NCBI GenBank assembly: GCA_039090855.1
Contig: CM076997.1
Location: forward strand, 163,648,709-163,712,708
Direction: 5' to 3'
From: Macrothele yani
Lineage: Eukaryota > Arthropoda > Arachnida > Araneae > Macrothelidae
Length of the DNA stretch: 64,000 nucleotides
The translations under genes and the position numbers were made by a program. Positions 42,233 through 53,099 of the stretch are shown piece after piece (the stretch's first letter is position 1; each line of letters opens with the position of its first letter). The notes beneath the pieces were generated by a model. It did no database searches. It saw only the letters and a list, made by a program, of their open reading frames with translations, and was not told the DNA's origin.

Positions 42233-43290
42233 CATTTGTGAGAAATAGTGAGTTTTTTTATTTTCATAAAGAATTCTAGTTATGCCATAACTCGCTGTTT
42301 ATCAAATTGTTTGGCAAATTCACATGTTGTTTTTCGGTAGTAAGACTGAGCTTATGAGATGAAGCAATGCAGTCATAAAGGAAATTTTCTGCCGTATCTT
42401 TCATTTACAAAACGCCAAAAATAAACGGATGTTTGTACTACAGTACTGTACTAATAACATCGTGACATTTTTTCATAAATGTCGGATCAATGTATTTTGA
42501 ATGAGGTATCTCATTCACTTTGATTATTCATTTGCGCATCTTTAAGATTTCGCTTGATTACCTTTTATGCCATTTACAGAATGAACGCTTTCGTTGTTTT
42601 AAAGCAAGGGTTTACAAAAACAAGAAAACACTGGGCTTTAAAGGGAGAACAGGATATTTATCTAGCGTTACCAGAGGCAGTCCTTTTCTTAGGCTTTTGC
42701 TGTGTAAATAACATGGTAGTTTTGCGCTCATGTTTGCTTTATTTTTTCTCTTTGTATGTCTGCTTTGCACACAGACATAGAAAAAATGTAGATATCCCTT
42801 TCGCCCAATTGCTATTTTTCTTATTTGACTCCCTCGGAAAGCGTTTCAGCTGCAAGCGAAATAGCTGTAAAGTATTATGCTCAACTCCTATTCCTTCTAT
42901 AAACAACGTTTTCTACGCATACAAAGAAAGTTCTTAAAAGTGCTTTGCCAAATATTTTCTTTACCTAAAAAACATACAACATGGAAATAAAAACAGACAT
43001 TTTGCATCTACCTTTCTAATACGTAACCTTGTTAACACAATATGAAATGTTTACTTCTACATCATGTGTTCAAGTACACCCGAGAGGACTCGTCATTAAA
43101 GTGGTATATTCAAATGTTTTAACGGAAATTCTAAATTTCGATAAATTTTATCATCGCACCTATATTTTAATTTGCATGGCCGAAACCATCCCTTTCAGGC
43201 TTTAAAACATTGCCTTGCAAAATATTGCAACACACTTTTTTGATACTAAAATGAATGCAGATCAATAAAAACACCCGACGTACTTTCAGT
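42233..43290. other. No recognisable gene
   Basis: Holds a 127-residue plus-strand frame (42554-42937) that is rich in Phe, Leu and Cys with no family motif and no homologous-looking block; I do not call it a gene. Confidence 0.5.
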
Positions 43291-44084
43291 TTTCAGGAGT
43301 GTTAATAGTAGAAGTTGTGAAAATTCTTGGTTGCTACTTCCGCATTACCCAGCATGCCCGCCGAAACTGCGAATAAATATAGCCATGACACAGCAATTCT
43401 CCGACAGTTATCGACGACAGGCATGATGGGTAATATGCAAGTGCCTTCAGAATGGGTCACTCCATCTTGCAAGTGGCTCTATTGGGGCTTTTCCGTGCTG
43501 CACTGTCTAGAGTGTTTTGAGAATACGAACTTTCTGGCTGAAGAACAAGCTCCCGAACGAGTTCCTCAGGTCTACAAGCCTTGCATACCAGTTGGGTCAC
43601 ATTGTTCGAACTAATAAGGCAGGAAAATATCACAAATCACCAATGATATGAAAAGTGGAACAAGTCGCCATGTGAGTGCGAGGACAGTGCAACGTAATCT
43701 TAAATGTATTGGGTGCTGGAACCGCTTGACAACACATGTTCCGCTGCTTCGGCAAATCACTGAGCTCAACGCCTTGCCTGGGGAAAGATATGCCGACATA
43801 GATGACTAGAATAAGGTAGCCTGGAGGGACGAATCCAGATTTAAACTATATCAAGCCTGTGGGAGATTGTGGATCTGTCGTTAAGCTTAGTAAACCATGG
43901 GACCTTCATGTTAAGCTAGAGCAGTACAGGCTGATGGTGGCTCAGTGATGATCTACGATGTCTTCTGCTGGAATACTTTCAAACATTTGGGACGTATACA
44001 GTCGATTGAGTGCCGCAAAATATGTGGACACCGTAGCTGGCCAATTACATCCATTCGTGTCCAGTATACACTGAAGAGCAATTG

Positions 44085-44310
44085 GGCAGCCCCGGTGGCG
44101 CAGTGGTCTAAGCGATGGCCTCTGATCATTCGTCCGAACGGAGTCCGAGTTCGAAACCCGGTGAGGCATGGATGTTGTGTTTGTCTTACGGCCCTGGCTC
44201 TCTCCCTTCCCTGGAACCAGTGACCCCAAATTAGGGACGGGCAACTGCTTATAGCCCAATGAGTTGTTCACGGTGGTCGTTAAACCTCCAATAAAAAAAA
44301 AAACAAATAG
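44085..44310 (+). mobile_element. tRNA-derived SINE in a Tc1 TIR, 10-bp target duplication
   Basis: AGAGCAATTG occurs at 44075-44084 and 44311-44320. Plus strand: tRNA-like head starting GCAGCCCCGGTGGCGCAGTG with A box TGGCGCAGTGG and TCTAAGCGATGG, B box GAGTTCGAAACCC; body CATGGATGTTGTGTTTGTCT; GTGACCCCAAATTAGGG; GTGGTCGTTAAACCTCC; tail AATAAAAAAAAAAACAAAT. This is the best full-length copy of the family. Confidence 0.95.
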
Positions 44311-44418
44311 AGAGCAATTGAATTAGAGGCAGCTGGCATTATGCAAATGTGGCCCTGTGGGTGGCCCTGTAAACGGAAACGACATGACGTATGCAGCGAT
44401 CCGACAATATTAGGAGTG

Positions 44419-45697
44419 ATGCGATGGGAATCAGTAAGAGTCGGACACAGTATGGGTAAGACGAAGGATATGAGCGCATTTGATCGTCGGCAAATTGTCG
44501 GGGTCCGACAAATGGGTATCTCCATCTCGGAAGTCGTGCAAGCACTGAAATTTTCATGAGCCACTGTATCACATGTGCACCGTGAGTTCATCGAATCAGG
44601 TAAAACCATCCCTGCGAGGGCCAACTGCCGTGGACAACAGCGTGTGGATGAGCGGAATCATCGTCGGGTTACTTGCATTGTAACAGCTGAAAGACGGGCC
44701 AGAGTGCAAGAAATCACTCGGCAATTTAACGCTGGTGCACAAAAACGTGTAAGTAGCCACACCATTCAGAATCATCTCCTCGCTATGGAGTACAGAAGCC
44801 ATCGTCCCACGCGGGTACCGTTGCTGACCGCACATCACAGGGTGCAGATATTTGCATGGGCGCTGGAACATTGCCACTGGACCCTAGACCTGTGAAAAAT
44901 TGCAGTCTGGACTGATGAGTCGATATTCACGTTGGTACATGCGGATGGCAGGATACGAGTACGGCGCCTATCACATGAAGCGATGAATCCTTCTTTTTTT
45001 TTTGATTGGAGGTTTAACGACCACCGTGAGCAACTCAATGGACTATAAGCAGTCGCCCGTCCCTCATTTAGGGTCACTGGTTCCAGGGAAGGTAGAGAGC
45101 CAGTGCCGTAAGACAAACACAACATCCATGCCTCTCCGGGATTTGATCCCGCACCCCGTTCGGACGAATGATCAGAGGCCATCGCTTAGACCACTGCGCC
45201 ACCGGGGCGGCGATCCTCCTTGCCAGCAGGGTACTCTTCAAGTTGGTGGGCGTGGTATTCTCGTCTAGGAACTGTTTACGTGGACTGAAATGGGACCTCT
45301 GGTACGTGTGTAATCGTCCCTCACAGGTCAACGTTACCGGGATATCCTGGACGATCATGTGCTCCCGTTTGTGCGTCTTCAACATCCCACTGCGGACCTC
45401 ATCCTGCAACAAGACAATGCACCATGCCATCGCTCCCGAACTGTGTCCGAATGGTTGGATCAACACTCCACCGACATGACCTCGCTTCCTTGGCCAGCTA
45501 GGTCGCCTGGCTTCAATCCCATCGAGGGAGATGTTCGAGGCTCTGAGCCCCCTTCATCAAATCTTCGTGAGCTGTGGGAGCTGGTTCAGGGGTCGTGGAT
45601 CCGTATGGCTTTCCAACGCTTCCGCTGTCTTGTCGAGTCCATGCCAAGACGAATCATCGCCGTCATCAGGATGAAAGGTGGTGCAACACGTTACTAG
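44419..45697 (+). pseudogene. Tc1-like transposase (family B, copy 2), broken by a SINE
   Basis: Starts MRWESVRVGHSMGKTKDMSA; helix-turn-helix FDRRQIVGVRQMGISISEVV; TGA at about 44558 after ALKFS; second domain RVSSHTIQNHLLAMEYRSHR; stop at about 44894; first catalytic block VWTDESIFTL. After NPSF the SINE (44994-45210) intervenes; then QQGTLQVGG, a stop, SLTGQRYRDILDDHVLPF, second block ILQQDNAPCHRS and third WPARSPGFNPIE, after which about 10 bases are altered (the Asp of SPDLNPIE is Gly). The tail NLRELWELVQGSW to GATRY ends at TAG 45697. Confidence 0.92.
44994..45210 (-). mobile_element. tRNA-derived SINE inside a Tc1 transposase gene
   Basis: Minus strand: head GCCCCGGTGGCGCAGTGGTC then TAAGCGATGG, B-box region with GATCAAATCCC (diverged), body CATGGATGTTGTGTTTGTCT, GTGACCCTAAATGAGGG, GTCGTTAAACCTCC and a poly-A tail (T run at 44994-45003). 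The target duplication is imperfect (GATGAATCCTTC against GATCCTCCTT). The matching stretch at 9520-9535 in the other Tc1 copy shows the empty site. Confidence 0.93.
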
Positions 45698-46090
45698 ACA
45701 GGTATCTCTAATTCAATTGCTCTTCTGTGTACATCCCAGTGACAATGGTGTATTACAGCAAGATAACTGCCCATTCTACAGGTCTCATCTGCCTACCCCA
45801 TAGTTAAAAGAGTATTGCAGTGAACTTGAAGCGCATCAATGGCCACCTAGAAGCCCAGATTTAAACCCAATCGAACATCTGTGTTGAAGAGGGCTGCCCT
45901 GGCATGCGTAATAACGGCGTCGCGACTGAGTGAATTATGAAAAGCTTTGGAGACTCGCGATAACTGCAGAAGATTTTTGCAAGCTCGTGGGGTTCATGAC
46001 TCATCATCTGGACGCCACCATTAGAACGAACAAGAGGTGACTCAATTTGTTACTAGGCAACACCTCGAATTCAATAACACTTCATGCATA

Positions 46091-46566
46091 AATAGCTGAG
46101 TTACAGATCTGCAAACAACTGTGCATACAATACGTGGATCTGTGCCACAGAAGATGGCGTCAGTTTCCCGGGAGAAAGAAGTTTTTCCTAATTATTAAGT
46201 AGCTGTTCGTAAAAGTGTTAGCACGTAGTGTACGTCTCAAGAGCTTTAAGTCCTACTGTGGAAGGTTATTTATTATTTGATAGCCAGAAAGTGTGAGCAA
46301 GTGTTTCAATGGATTGCCTGCTTTCAACGATTCATATTGAGCTTTGCCACTACATGGAGCAAAATGCATATTTTTACAGCCGCTTAGGTGCAGCATTGTC
46401 ATGTGCTTAGGTTTCTGCAAATCATCTTAGACCGGTCGAGTCCCACAACAGGCATTTGCATTACGGCAGTGGCATTCTCCCATCTGTAGAGCTACCGGCG
46501 GAAAATTACGGAGGCACGATTGTTTGCTTCCCTTAGCGCGGAGACATGAAACCATGTTTGCCACAA
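46091..46566. other. No recognisable gene
   Basis: Spacer between two transposons; no motif seen. Confidence 0.5.
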
Positions 46567-47019
46567 TACAGGGTAATTCAAAATAATTGCCCCGATTACA
46601 AATGACAATAACGTGTTTATGAAGATGAATAGACAGCTGATATCCCCACACAACTAGAAAGAAGGAAGTTTAGAATTTTATTGGAACCTACTGCTGTGTT
46701 GCTATGGTGACGTAGGAAAGTGAGCTGACCGACGACAAAGTGCAGTGTGCTACCTTCACTGAAACTATGCAGGAAGCCATGGCGGATGACACATTTGCTT
46801 CACGCCTAATTTTCAGTGATGAAATTTCCTTTCATATTAGTGGCAAGATAAACCGCTACAACCCTCGCATATCGGACACGGGGAAACCTGTTGCTGTGAT
46901 TGAACATGAGCGTGACTCACCGAAAGTCAGTGTGTTCTGCACAATTTCCAGTGTGAAGGTCTGTAAACCTTTTTCTTCATTGAAGATACAGTAACAGGTA
47001 ACGTTTATCTATAACGTTG

Positions 47020-47890
47020 CTCAGGCCTAGACCTTTTTAACAGTTTTTATTCCGTTGTGCTGGTATCATAAGATTTGGATACCAATTCGAGTTAGTATTA
47101 TTGCACTTTTACTTAGACGCTAAGTATTAATCAACAGGCCTTTGGTCCAGGCCTTTCTGACAGATTTTGTTGAAGAGTATGAAACATTTATTTTTGAGTA
47201 AAAGCGCAATATTACTAACTTGTAGCAAACCTTTTAAATCTAAGCACAACGGTATAAAGCTGCTAAAAAGGCCTAAGCCTAGGCCAAGGTATTCATATTT
47301 AATGCCTAAGTAAAAGCAAAATACTACTACTTTGACTTGGTGTCTAAACTTTATTAATATGAATACGATGGAATAAAAACTGTTAAAAAGGCCTAGGCCA
47401 AGGTATTAATACTTAATACCTCATTAAAAGCGCAATAATACGGAATATAAACTGTTACAAAGCCCAAGCCAAGGTAATTAATATTTAATGTGTAAGTAAA
47501 AACGCAATAAAAAAATACTAATTCGACCTTGTGTCTAAACCTTATGTATATAAGCACCGTGAAATAAAAACTGTTAAAACGGCCTAGGCGTAAGCCATGA
47601 TATTAATATTTAGATCCTCAAGAAAAGCGCAATAATACTAACTTGACTTCGTGTCTAAACCTTGTGAGTGTGAACACGATGGAAGAAAAACTGTTAATAA
47701 GGGCAATGCGTGTTTAATATTTGGTGCTTGATTAAAAGCGCAGCATTCTTAGCTTGATTTATTATGTAAACGTTATAAATATATTGCGTCGTGCTCAGAT
47801 TCATAAGGTTTAGACACAAAGACTAGTATTATTACCCTTTTACTAAGTCATTAAATATTAATCCCTAGGCCTTTGGTCACGTCTGAAACC
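47020..47890. repeat. ~115-bp tandem repeat array in mixed orientation
   Basis: Units carry AAAAGCGCAATAATACTAA, then GTGTCTAAACCTTAT, CGATGGAATAAAAACTGTTA, then AAAAGGCCTAGGCCAAGGTA and TTAATATTTAAT. From about 47190 to 47760 units run in one direction (about five); 47020-47160 and 47770-47890 carry units in the opposite direction (TTAGACACAAAG, AATATTAATCCCTAGGCC). Units are diverged (roughly 70-85 percent by eye). Confidence 0.8.
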
Positions 47891-47949
47891 AAGAAACTGC
47901 AGTTTTTATACTGACTTTAAAGTGGGTGTCTGCACTTGTCCGTACCCAG

Positions 47950-48370
47950 TTGTCCCGCGGCCATTTCGATTAATTCGCGTCATATTTTGTTCGAAAAAGT
48001 CTCCTTTCGGTAAACTACTCGTTCGATAAATTTGTTTTCGATGAATTCGCGTCATATTTTGTTCGAAAAAGTCTCCTTTCGGTAAACTACTCGTTCGATA
48101 AATTTGTTTTCGATGAATTCGCATTCGACGAATTCGTTTTTGATGAATTCGCATTCGACGAATTCGTTTTTGATGAATTCACATTCGACGAATTTTGATG
48201 AATTCGAATTCGTTTCACATTTTTGGAAAAAGTCGTCTTTCGATAAATTGTTCGTTCGATAAATTCGTTTTCGATGAATTCGTTCCATTTTTTTCGAAAA
48301 AGTCGCCTTTCGATAAATTCGTTTTCGATGAATTCGTCTTTGACTTGTTCGTTTTCGATGAATTCGCCTG
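47950..48370. repeat. Composite minisatellite of GATGAATTCG-type units
   Basis: A 72-bp unit (TTCGCGTCATATTTTGTTCG onward) occurs twice in identical copy from 47974 to 48117, followed by about 2.7 copies of a 30-bp unit (TTCGCATTCGACGAATTCGT then TTTTGATGAA). It then continues with looser copies, including TTCGATAAATTCGTTTTCGA. Many EcoRI-like GAATTC sites result. Overlapping open frames here are artefacts of the repeat. Confidence 0.92.
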
Positions 48371-48680
48371 CCCCCACGCCTTGTGACTTGTTTTTGTGGA
48401 GGTACACCAAAGACCACGTGTATGTGCCACCTTCGCCGAGGACACTGCGAGAACTAAAGACGCGAATTCAGGTTGCACTGGCATCAGTGACTACTGACAT
48501 GCTTCATAATGTATGGCGTGAAATCGAATACCGTTTAGATGTTGTCCGCGTGACCCAAGCGAGTCACGTAGAACATTTGTAAGGTATGGAAACAAAATTC
48601 TGAACTTCCTTTTTTACTGTGCAACATTATAAACCAGGTATTCTCATTTGTAATCGGGGCAATCATTTTGAATTACCTTA

Positions 48681-50300
48681 CATAGTTCTGCTCCTGAGAT
48701 TCAAATTTGAAAAAAAAAAAAAATTTGCATCAGACGCCAGAACTGCTGACAAAAATTCCATGACAGTTTTGGTGTATAATTAGACGCGGTGTATGGCGAA
48801 ATTTCAAGTTCTATACTTCCTGTGGCGAAAACTGTAATTGTATCGTCTGATTTAATCATTACGCCTTTAGATTTTCTGGAGGTATGTTATTTTTTCGACA
48901 TATAAGACATATTCGTTTCATTTTGAAGGTAGAACTGCAGGGCTAAATGACCCGTTTGTAATTTCATTTTCACCTCCGCTCGATGTAACTATCTACGACA
49001 CTTTCGTGCTTTTTCTCTCTATTTGGTAAATGACACAGCCATACCAGTTGGCGTAACGTTCACCACTTAGGAGACAGTTCATTGCGCAAGTTAAACAAAC
49101 ATTGCTCTAGAAATCTATGATGTACTCCTCGTTCGCTGTTTCATAATAGGTTTATCATTTTTAGTATTTGATACATGGCAAAATCTCTTGCATCTGTGCC
49201 CTTCTCCAGCATGCTGAAATTTTCATTTTATAACATATGTTGTTACCATGTAAACACTGATTACAATAAACATTCACGCCTGTTAACAATCCTTTTAGTC
49301 TGTATATTTCTCGGAAGAGGGAAAATCTCTAAAAGAAAATTTCTTTTGGAACTTGCAAACATGCATGGAAGCGAAAAATCCTCTTACATCCGATTTCCCA
49401 AAGCGATGTTGCACTCTTTTTGGCTTCTTTTTCCATAGAGTCTGATACATCTTTAATTGAATGGCATACAATAAAGAAATTCTGTCTCAGGAATTTCTGG
49501 CAATGAAAGAAATGAGGGACAAATGAATCTACTCTGAATTTAATTAAACGACGTCATTTATTGACCCGATATGGCCTCTCTAATGCGGTGTGCTCACGGC
49601 GGAAAATAAAAGCTCGAGACATATGTATAGTCCATGAAAAGCATAAAAAATTCTAATTAAACGTAGTCCGACATTGATTAAGAAAATAAATGAAACTGGT
49701 GTAGTTAGCAACGCATTCAGGAGAAAGTGCAATCGCATCAACTAACGAATTCGTAAATTCCTAATTAGTTCGAATACCATGCAGAGACATCGAATCACAG
49801 CATTCCATTCTGCGGCGTAATCCTCGTCGCAGGTATTGTTAATCGCATTTCCTTCGAAAAGGATATTTTTTTTCCCTTTCTGAGATCTTAATTCAATAAA
49901 AGCCGAATAAACCGACAACGTGCAAGGCAAATACAACCAGTGTGCTACAGATGGAGTTTGCGAACCAATTAAGGCGCAACAAACTGTCAGGTGAACGCAG
50001 GGAAAAAAGATCTTAAAAGCTGTGCTAGGAAAACTGAAAGCTGTTTATAATCATATTGAGCAAAAGTCTCGAATACATAAGCTGTAAGATCCGGAATTTT
50101 GCCTTTCGGGGAAGAAAATAACTTCGTGGCTCTTGAGGCTTAAATCCTTTTCCAAAGCAATAAAACTTTCTAATTTTTCCCCGTTGTTCTCCTCAAAATT
50201 CTACTTCAAATGCTTTACAAAATATATTTTAAATGCTAGGTTATTAAATAATGCTTATAAATGCAATGTCTCTGAAATATTTGTGATATATGCGTAGTAA
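48681..50300. other. No recognisable gene
   Basis: About 1.6 kb AT-rich; no coding motif; a short A run at 48710-48722. Confidence 0.55.
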
Positions 50301-50329
50301 AATTTGAAGTAAAGGATGACGTCGTGCGG

Positions 50330-51650
50330 ATCTGATGTATGATATATGCATGACGTCGTGCGGATCTGATATATGCGTGGTAAAATTTGAAGTAAAGGAC
50401 GTACGACGTCAACGGTGCAGTAAAATGAATGTGGACAAAGTGAACGGCAGACAAAGTGAATGGTGGACGAAATGAATGTGGACAAAGTTAACGACGAGCG
50501 AAATGAATGTGGACAAAGTGAAAGGCGGACAAAGTGAACGTTAAACGAAATGAATGTGGACTAAGTGGAAGCCGAACAAATTAAACGGTGAACGAAATGA
50601 ATGTGGACAAAGTGAAAGGCGGACAAAGTGAACGGTGAACGAAATGAATGTGGACAAAGTGAAAGGCGGACAAAGTGAACGGTGAACGAAATAAATGTGG
50701 ACAAAGTGAAAGGTGGACAAAGTGAAGGGCGTAGGACGTGAACGGTGCACGAAATGAATGTGCACAAAGTGAACGGTGAACGAAATGAATGTGGACAAAT
50801 TGAAAGGCGTGCAAAGTGAACGGTGAACGAAATGAATGTGGACAAAGTGAAATTCGGACAAAGTGAGGGGCGTAGGACGTGAACGGTGCACGAAATGAAT
50901 GTGGACAAAGTGAACGTCGAGCGAAATGAATGTGGACAAATTGAAAGGCGGACAAAGTGAACGGTGAACGAAATAAATGTGGACAAAGTGAAGGGCGTAG
51001 GACGTGAACGGTGCACGAAATGAATGTGGACAAAGTGAACGGTGAACGAAATGAATGTGGACAAATTGAAAGGCGTACAAAGTGAACGGTGAACGAAATG
51101 AATGTGGACAAAGGGAAATTCGGACAAAGTGAGGGGCGTAGAACGTGAACGGTGCACGAAATGAATGTGGACAAAGTGAACGTCGAGCGAAATGAATGTG
51201 GACAAATTGAAAGGCGTACAAAGTGAACGGTGAACGAAATGAATGTGGACAAAGTGAAATTCGGACAAAGTGAGGGGCGTAGGACGTGAACGGTGCACGA
51301 AATGAATGTGGACAAAGTGAACGTCGAGCGAAATGAATGTGGACAAATTGAAAGGCGGACAAAGTGAACGGTGAACGAAATGAATGTGACTAAGTGAAAA
51401 GCGAACGAAGTGAACGGTGAACGAAATTAATGTGGAAAAACTGAAAGGCGTACAAAGTGAAGGGCGTACGACGTGAACAGTGTACGAAATGAATGTGGAC
51501 AAAGTGAACGGCGGACAAAGTGAATGGTGGACGAAATGAATGTGGACAAATTGAATGGTAGACGAAATTAATGCCGGCAAAGTGAACGGTGGACGAAATG
51601 AGCGAACCAAGTGAACGGGGACGAAATGAATTGGACCAATTAAACGTGGA
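50330..51650. repeat. Higher-order minisatellite: ~16-bp subunits, 47-bp units, 141-bp super-units
   Basis: Subunits are GAATGTGGACAAAGT, GAAAGGCGGACAAAGT and GAACGGTGAACGAAAT (15+16+16 = 47). A marker variant (GGCGTAGGACGTGAACGGTG) returns at about 50730, 50871, 50996, 51137 and 51277, mostly 141 bases apart, so three 47-bp units form a super-unit. As 141 is a multiple of three, minus-strand frames stay open for up to 349 codons (VHIHFVHRSLCPPFTLS type). These are not genes. It begins with short direct repeats of 'gacgtcgtgcggatctgat' (50309-50370). Confidence 0.94.
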
Positions 51651-51670
51651 CGTCAGGAACACGAACAAAG

Positions 51671-53090
51671 TGATCCGTCACCGAAAAATTATTTTTTGTC
51701 CGAATAAGTTTTTACCGGGGTTTTTTTTTTAGTTTCTTTGTTTAACAACCCCATTGATCATCAAAGGCTCTAAACAGGGGCCGTAAGTAACTGGAACATT
51801 CGGTTGAAGATGTGTGGCCTGCGCCGTATGACGAAAAACAACAACAAAAAATAAATTAATACCAACAATGCCTTATCCGTGGCTCGATCAATCCCTGCTC
51901 CTATTTGGCTTAAAGGCCTGGAGGTTGACCATCCGGCCTCTAGGGCGGTGTTTACAAATAATGTTGCAAGCATCATGGAAGCTAAATGTCATTTTTTCCC
52001 TTAGGAAAATCCGTCACTACACAATTCACTGTGCTCAATATTTTGTCTCTGTGCTTTTCTCTGCAGGTTTATTTCAATTGTAAAAGTAGGTGTGCAATTT
52101 GTTCAGCCTTCATGTATCACAATTTCAACAATTCTCAAACTGTACGAAATCAGCAGTTTCAAAACGTTCATTTCAGCACTCTGAAAGTATTTTTAGATGT
52201 TGTGTTAGCGACTTCATGGTAATACCACAAAATCAGAAATGTGATAGATCGCTTGTTTTGTCTATATTTTTCACATGGCTTAATGTTTGTCTCGTGGAAT
52301 TCGTGTATTATTTTATCGTAAGCATAAAATACAATGATGTTTCACGCGTCTACACTAGTGCTGTAAATTAACGTGTAGAACGCGCAGAAATTACTCTCGG
52401 TTTTAAATCAAATCCCCGAACTCGATGTTTTGATCATGGGAACTATCCCACGAACCCATATTCAAACCGTTCATTTCATTCAAGCGCAATTCATCGCATC
52501 ATATAAGCGACAGTAATTGGCCCGAAAATTTTCCTTCATGATGACACGTGCATCCATTTTTACTGGAGAGAGACCATAAGCTTCCAGAGGTCAGTTGCAA
52601 TATGTCGCCAATGAATAATCCCAGAGAAGACCTTCTTTTCCTCGATGTGAGGGGTGATGATCTTATCACAGTCGGATTTGCGTGTACTTTCAAACCCAAA
52701 TCTCAAGATATGGCACGTCTTATTCTGCCTTCGTGAATATTTGAACGTCATATGAAGAATTGCTGTGCTGCTAATTTTTCCCCACTTGCTAGGTGTTGCA
52801 CTTTTCTACAGACATCCCTGTCCAACGAGATACGCAGATCGAAGTTTCCTATTTTGAAATTCGCCTCTCAATGAGAAAATTTTTAATAAACACAAAATTG
52901 TGTATACAGTCATTGGACACATGATTTCGGCATTTAGTGTAGGGTCTGTCCAAAAGTTTCGAAAAGGGTAATAGGTCGTGAATACAATGTAATCCAACTT
53001 TGCATACACTGCTCGACATTGTAATGGTCTCACCCAGAAAGAGTAAAGATGGAATGGTGAAATTTGACATGCAAATAAGAATACATAAAG
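51671..53090. other. No recognisable gene
   Basis: Moderately AT-rich; open frames at 52090-52371 and 52806-53070 have no motif. Confidence 0.5.
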
Positions 53091-53099
53091 GTTTACCTT

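Larger units (their letters stand above)
44069..45729 (+). mobile_element. Tc1-like element (family B), copy 2, with two SINE insertions
   Basis: Left TIR CACTGAAGAGCAATTG is split by a SINE and resumes GAGCAATTGAATTAGAGGCA at 44312; right end is CTCTAATTCAATTGCTCTTC then TGTG. TA flanks at 44067-44068 and 45730-45731. Without its two SINEs it would be about 1.2 kb, like the copy at 8843-10061, to which it is closely similar throughout. Confidence 0.93.
43620..46040 (+). pseudogene. Tc1-like transposase (family A), split by an insertion
   Basis: First part: SRHVSARTVQRNLKCIGCWN (second DNA-binding domain), PLLRQITELN, VAWRDESRFKLYQACGRLW (first catalytic block, about 43825), ADGGSVMIYDVFCW and a region leading to HPFVSS-type sequence at 44060. 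Second part, after the nested element: SDNGVLQQDNCPFYRSHL (second block, about 45740) and WPPRSPDLNPIEHLC (third block, about 45850, Glu kept), then AEDFCKLVGFM. Stops are frequent. The N-terminal helix-turn-helix before 43620 is hard to read. Confidence 0.85.
43290..46090 (+). mobile_element. Tc1-like element (family A), host of a nested Tc1
   Basis: Ends are approximate: CAGGAGTGTTAATAGTAGAAG near 43295 resembles the inverse of the right end (TGAAGTGTTATTGAATTCGAGG read from 46085). The inner Tc1 at 44069-45729 splits the transposase between the GGSVM block and the second catalytic block; joining at the TA restores a continuous Tc1 protein order. Confidence 0.75.
46740..48582 (+). pseudogene. 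mariner-superfamily transposase (family M2), 5' and 3' ends only
   Basis: First part (46740-46994): TETMQEAMADDTFASRLIFS then the first catalytic block FSDEISFHISGKINRYNPRI, SPKVSVFCTISSVKV and PFSSLKIQ. Last part (about 48390-48582): LFLWRYTKDHVYVPPSPRTL, RELKTRIQVALASVTTDML, then NVWREIEYRLDVVRVTQASH and VEHL with a stop. The second catalytic block and most of the third are missing. Homologous to the transposase at 24165-25300 by block order and wording. Confidence 0.88.
46569..48678 (+). mobile_element. mariner-superfamily element (family M2) with its core replaced by repeat arrays
   Basis: Left TIR CAGGGTAATTCAAAATAATT then GCCCCGATTACAAATGA; right end is the inverse TCATTTGTAATCGGGGCAAT then CATTTTGAATTACCT. 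TA at 46567-46568 and 48679-48680. The length of 2110 bp is too long for the family because 46995-48370 is filled by two repeat arrays. Confidence 0.88.

Noticed and set aside
42554..42937. 127-residue plus-strand frame
   Set aside because: No recognisable domain, AT-biased, Phe/Leu-rich, no supporting context.
50561..51610. 349-residue minus-strand open frame (and overlapping 273- and 244-residue frames)
   Set aside because: Entirely made of the 47/141-bp minisatellite; the frame is open only because 141 is divisible by three.
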